DNA of 17,813 bases from NCBI GenBank assembly GCA_900766975.1, contig CAAFXO010000013.1, forward strand, positions 1 to 17,813, in the 5' to 3' direction. How positions within the stretch are numbered: position 1 is the stretch's first letter; every line of letters begins with the position of its first letter. The position numbers were made by a program, and so were the translations under genes. Below the pieces are notes generated by a model. The model had not been told where the DNA came from. It saw only the letters and a program-made list of their open reading frames with translations, and searched no databases. The stretch is from Bacteroidales bacterium (GTDB taxonomy: Bacteria; Bacteroidota; Bacteroidia; Bacteroidales; Muribaculaceae). Shown piece by piece: positions 16,004 through 17,813 of this stretch.

Positions 16004-16067
16004 AAAGCCTCGACTTTCTCAAGCCGGGGCTTTGCCATATCACAAATTTTTATTATCTTTGTGATAT
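16004..16067 (+). promoter_or_regulatory. Transposase promoter embedded in two inverted repeats
   Basis: TTTG (16031-16034) and TATCTTTG (16054-16061), 19 bases apart, form a consensus Bacteroidetes promoter whose start would be near 16068, about 12 bases before the ATG. Two inverted repeats overlap it. AAAGCCTCG (16004-16012) pairs with CGGGGCTTT (16025-16033) and ends in the -33 box; ATATCACAAA (16037-16046) pairs perfectly with TTTGTGATAT (16058-16067) and covers the -7 box. A transcript entering from outside would carry the second hairpin just before the start codon, while the element's own transcript would lack it. Confidence 0.6.
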
Positions 16068-16079
16068 ACAATAAAATAA

Positions 16080-17744
16080 ATGTCTACAAAGATACACTTT
16101 CGGGATTACAATCCCAAACAAATGATACTTTTTCCGCAACGTCTAGACAAAGATATTGCGGAAAACGATCCGGTAAGGGTTGTCAACAACGTTATCGACC
16201 ATCTGAAACTTGATAACTTCAAGAAACTTTATAAAGAACGAGGAAGGAGTCCTTATCATCCCAAGATGATGCTCAAGGTCGTCATCTATGGTTATATGAA
16301 TAACCTCTACTCATGCCGAAAGATCGAGACTGCACTAAAACGAGATCTACACTTCATCTGGCTTGCCGGCTATGAACAGCCGGATTTCAATACGATCAAC
16401 CGCTTCCGCAACCGAGTCAAGGAAGAAATCAATCAGGTGTTCACCCAGCTGGTGCTGGTGCTTGCGGAGAAAGGTTTCATTACATTGGATGTGGAGTATA
16501 TTGACGGCACCAAGATAGAATCCAAGGCAAACAAATATACCTTCGTATGGCGTAAGTCCACAGAGAAGAACCGGGCAAAACTGATTGATAAGATAAATGC
16601 ACTTCTCGAACAGATAGATGAGTCCATTGCACAGGAAAATGCCGGGGAAGAGAAGGTCCAGAACTTTACTCCGGCAGAGTTGAGGAATATAGCCGAGGAA
16701 TTGAACCGCAGTCTTGAGAGCGAACCTGCGCCGGAAACAAAAGAACAGAAAGCACAGCGAAAGGAACGTAAGAAACAGATAAAGCAACTCGAGGAGCATG
16801 CTGACAAATTGAGTGAGTATGACGAGAAACTGCGTATTATGGGCGACCGGAACTCATACTCCAAGACTGATCATTCCGCCACGTTCATGCGCATGAAGGA
16901 GGATGCGATGAACAACGGACAGACCAAGCCGGGTTATAATCTGCAGATCGGTACCGAGAATCAATTTATACTTGACTTCGGACTGTTTCAGACTCCCGGA
17001 GATCCGTTCACCATGATACCGTTCTATAACTCTTTCTTCAGCAGATACGGGAAACTGCCGCAGTCGGGCGTGGCCGATGCCGGTTACGGCTCAGAGGAAA
17101 ATTACCGGTTCATGGAAGAGTCTGGAATAGAGGCCTACGTCAAATACAATTGGTTTCACCGCGAGCAGCGCATGCACTATGAACCGAACCCCTTCAGCCC
17201 TCAATCACTTTATTATAATGCCGAAGAAGATTATTACGTATGTCCAATGGGGCAGCACATGGAGCGTATAGGAACTGCATACACAAAGACTGAAAGCGGA
17301 TATGTCTCAGAGAGCGGGCGATACAAGGCCCGGCGATGTGAGGGTTGTCCGTTAAGGGGAAGTTGTTTCAAGGCATCCGGCGACAGAATCATAGAGGTTA
17401 ACCACCGGCTGATCGAGTACCGCAGGAAAGCTCGGGAAAGACTTACCTCAGAGGAAGGAATCAAACACCGGGGACGAAGATGCATAGAGCCGGAGGCTGT
17501 TTTCGGACAAATGAAATACAATATGGCTTACAAACGCTTCCGCCACGTTGGAATGGACAAGGTCAAAATGGACTTTGCCTTCTTTGCTATAGCCTTCAAC
17601 CTTAAGAAAATGTGCTCCAACATAGCAAAACAGACCAAAAAGGGAGGAAATACGCCTCCATTTGGTCTGTTTTTACGTTTTTATCGGATTTTAGTCACTG
17701 AGAATCGAATATTTTGGAAAAATCATATAAATCCCGCTGCCTGA
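16080..17744 (+). CDS. IS1182-family transposase (DDE type)
   Basis: The 554-residue protein catalyses cut-and-paste-type movement of the element. The N-terminal part (about 1-130) is a DUF772-like DNA-binding region, with FRDYNPKQMILFP and the RGRSPYHPKMMLKVVIYGY stretch. The catalytic DDE candidates are Asp142 (YIDGTKIES), Asp333 (VADAGYGSEEN) and a Glu at 470 or 472 in IEPEAVFGQMK. A charged coiled insertion (about 165-255) separates the first two blocks. A cysteine cluster (C388, C420, C423, C429) suggests a small zinc-binding element. No frameshift or stop is seen, so it is probably functional. Start ATG at 16080 lies right behind the promoter. The last about 35 residues are encoded across and beyond a terminator-like hairpin and look unlike conserved transposase sequence. 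Confidence 0.92.
   Translation: MSTKIHFRDYNPKQMILFPQRLDKDIAENDPVRVVNNVIDHLKLDNFKKLYKERGRSPYHPKMMLKVVIYGYMNNLYSCRKIETALKRDLHFIWLAGYEQPDFNTINRFRNRVKEEINQVFTQLVLVLAEKGFITLDVEYIDGTKIESKANKYTFVWRKSTEKNRAKLIDKINALLEQIDESIAQENAGEEKVQNFTPAELRNIAEELNRSLESEPAPETKEQKAQRKERKKQIKQLEEHADKLSEYDEKLRIMGDRNSYSKTDHSATFMRMKEDAMNNGQTKPGYNLQIGTENQFILDFGLFQTPGDPFTMIPFYNSFFSRYGKLPQSGVADAGYGSEENYRFMEESGIEAYVKYNWFHREQRMHYEPNPFSPQSLYYNAEEDYYVCPMGQHMERIGTAYTKTESGYVSESGRYKARRCEGCPLRGSCFKASGDRIIEVNHRLIEYRRKARERLTSEEGIKHRGRRCIEPEAVFGQMKYNMAYKRFRHVGMDKVKMDFAFFAIAFNLKKMCSNIAKQTKKGGNTPPFGLFLRFYRILVTENRIFWKNHINPAA
17627..17674 (+). terminator. Intrinsic-terminator-like hairpin inside the transposase 3' coding end
   Basis: AAAACAGACCAAA (17627-17639) and TTTGGTCTGTTTT (17661-17673) are perfect 13-base reverse complements. 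Inside, GGAGG (17643-17647) pairs with CCTCC (17655-17659) around a 7-base loop. The right arm ends in a run of five T (17670-17674). On the minus strand the opposite arm also ends in TTTT, so the element could stop transcription in both directions. It lies about 70 bases before the transposase stop codon. Confidence 0.65.
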
Positions 17745-17777
17745 TGATTATTCAATTCTCATAACCCTAATAAACGA

Positions 17778-17813
17778 GAGGGTGTACCAAAGTCTTAATT
17801 TTGATACACCCTC
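17778..17813. repeat. Right IS end: terminal inverted repeat and hairpin
   Basis: GAGGGTGTACCAAA (17778-17791) can pair with TTTTGATACACCCTC (17799-17813) with one mismatch, and the last 17 bases are the reverse complement of the left tip. The right palindrome has a longer loop than the left one. It ends on the final base of the window. Confidence 0.75.

Larger units (their letters stand above)
15945..17813 (+). mobile_element. IS1182-like insertion sequence, apparently complete
   Basis: A 1869-base element bounded by perfect 17-base terminal inverted repeats, GAGGGTGTATCAAAATT at 15945-15961 and its reverse complement at 17797-17813. It encodes one intact transposase. Length and one-gene layout fit the IS1182 family. 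Each end is also an internal palindrome, so each tip can form its own hairpin. The window ends with the last base of the right repeat, so a target-site duplication cannot be tested and a few terminal bases could lie outside. It inserted about 105 bases downstream of the LRR gene and interrupts no recognisable gene on the visible side. Confidence 0.88.

Noticed and set aside
16347..16864. Two minus-strand open frames of 150 and 143 codons inside the transposase
   Set aside because: They are antisense shadows of an intact transposase, rich in cysteine, phenylalanine and serine as expected from reverse reading of lysine/glutamate-rich coding sequence.

Overview
The window looks like chromosomal DNA from a Bacteroidales member. 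Evidence: the gene order mreB-mreC-mreD-mrdA-rodA, a hybrid sensor kinase/response regulator ending in an AraC-type domain, BspA-like leucine-rich-repeat surface proteins with a 'YNLQG...GIYII' C-terminal tail, and promoters fitting the Bacteroidetes pattern TTG-N19/20-TAnnTTTG. A gut family such as Muribaculaceae is possible, but I cannot fix the genus from sequence alone.

Layout. (1) Positions 1-5505, minus strand: the rod-shape/elongasome operon, transcribed mreB > mreC > mreD > mrdA (PBP2) > rodA. rodA runs off the left edge. mreD/mrdA and mrdA/rodA overlap by 17 and 20 bases, and both downstream genes start with GTG. A perfect 14-bp hairpin sits between mreB and mreC. (2) Positions 5506-5894: a divergent promoter region with a good promoter for each direction. 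(3) Positions 5895-10587, plus strand: two membrane-bound TPR sensors in tandem. The first joins periplasmic TPRs through one membrane span directly to an AraC DNA-binding domain, with no kinase. The second is a complete hybrid two-component protein (TPR, TM, HisKA, HATPase, receiver, AraC). Both gene ends carry the same 9-bp tandem repeat family. (4) Positions 10637-11998, minus strand: a bacterial TMEM43-like membrane protein, convergent with the hybrid sensor. (5) Positions 12067-15839: two divergent secreted proteins, an InlB-like-repeat protein (minus) and a BspA-like LRR protein (plus). They share a 347-bp spacer and related C-terminal tails, and look more AT-rich than the housekeeping genes. 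(6) Positions 15945-17813: an apparently complete IS1182-like insertion sequence with 17-bp perfect terminal inverted repeats. The window stops exactly at its right end, which suggests a contig break in a repeat.

How the parts relate. The mre/mrd/rodA genes build the lateral cell wall. The two TPR-AraC regulators may sense envelope or periplasmic signals and control nearby surface-protein genes, but proximity is the only support for that. The strongest leads are the kinase-less TPR-TM-AraC regulator beside its full hybrid relative, the 9-bp repeats at gene ends, the mreB-mreC hairpin, and the IS's control structures: a promoter inside an inverted repeat and a terminator inside the transposase reading frame. 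I found no CRISPR array, tRNA or rRNA.
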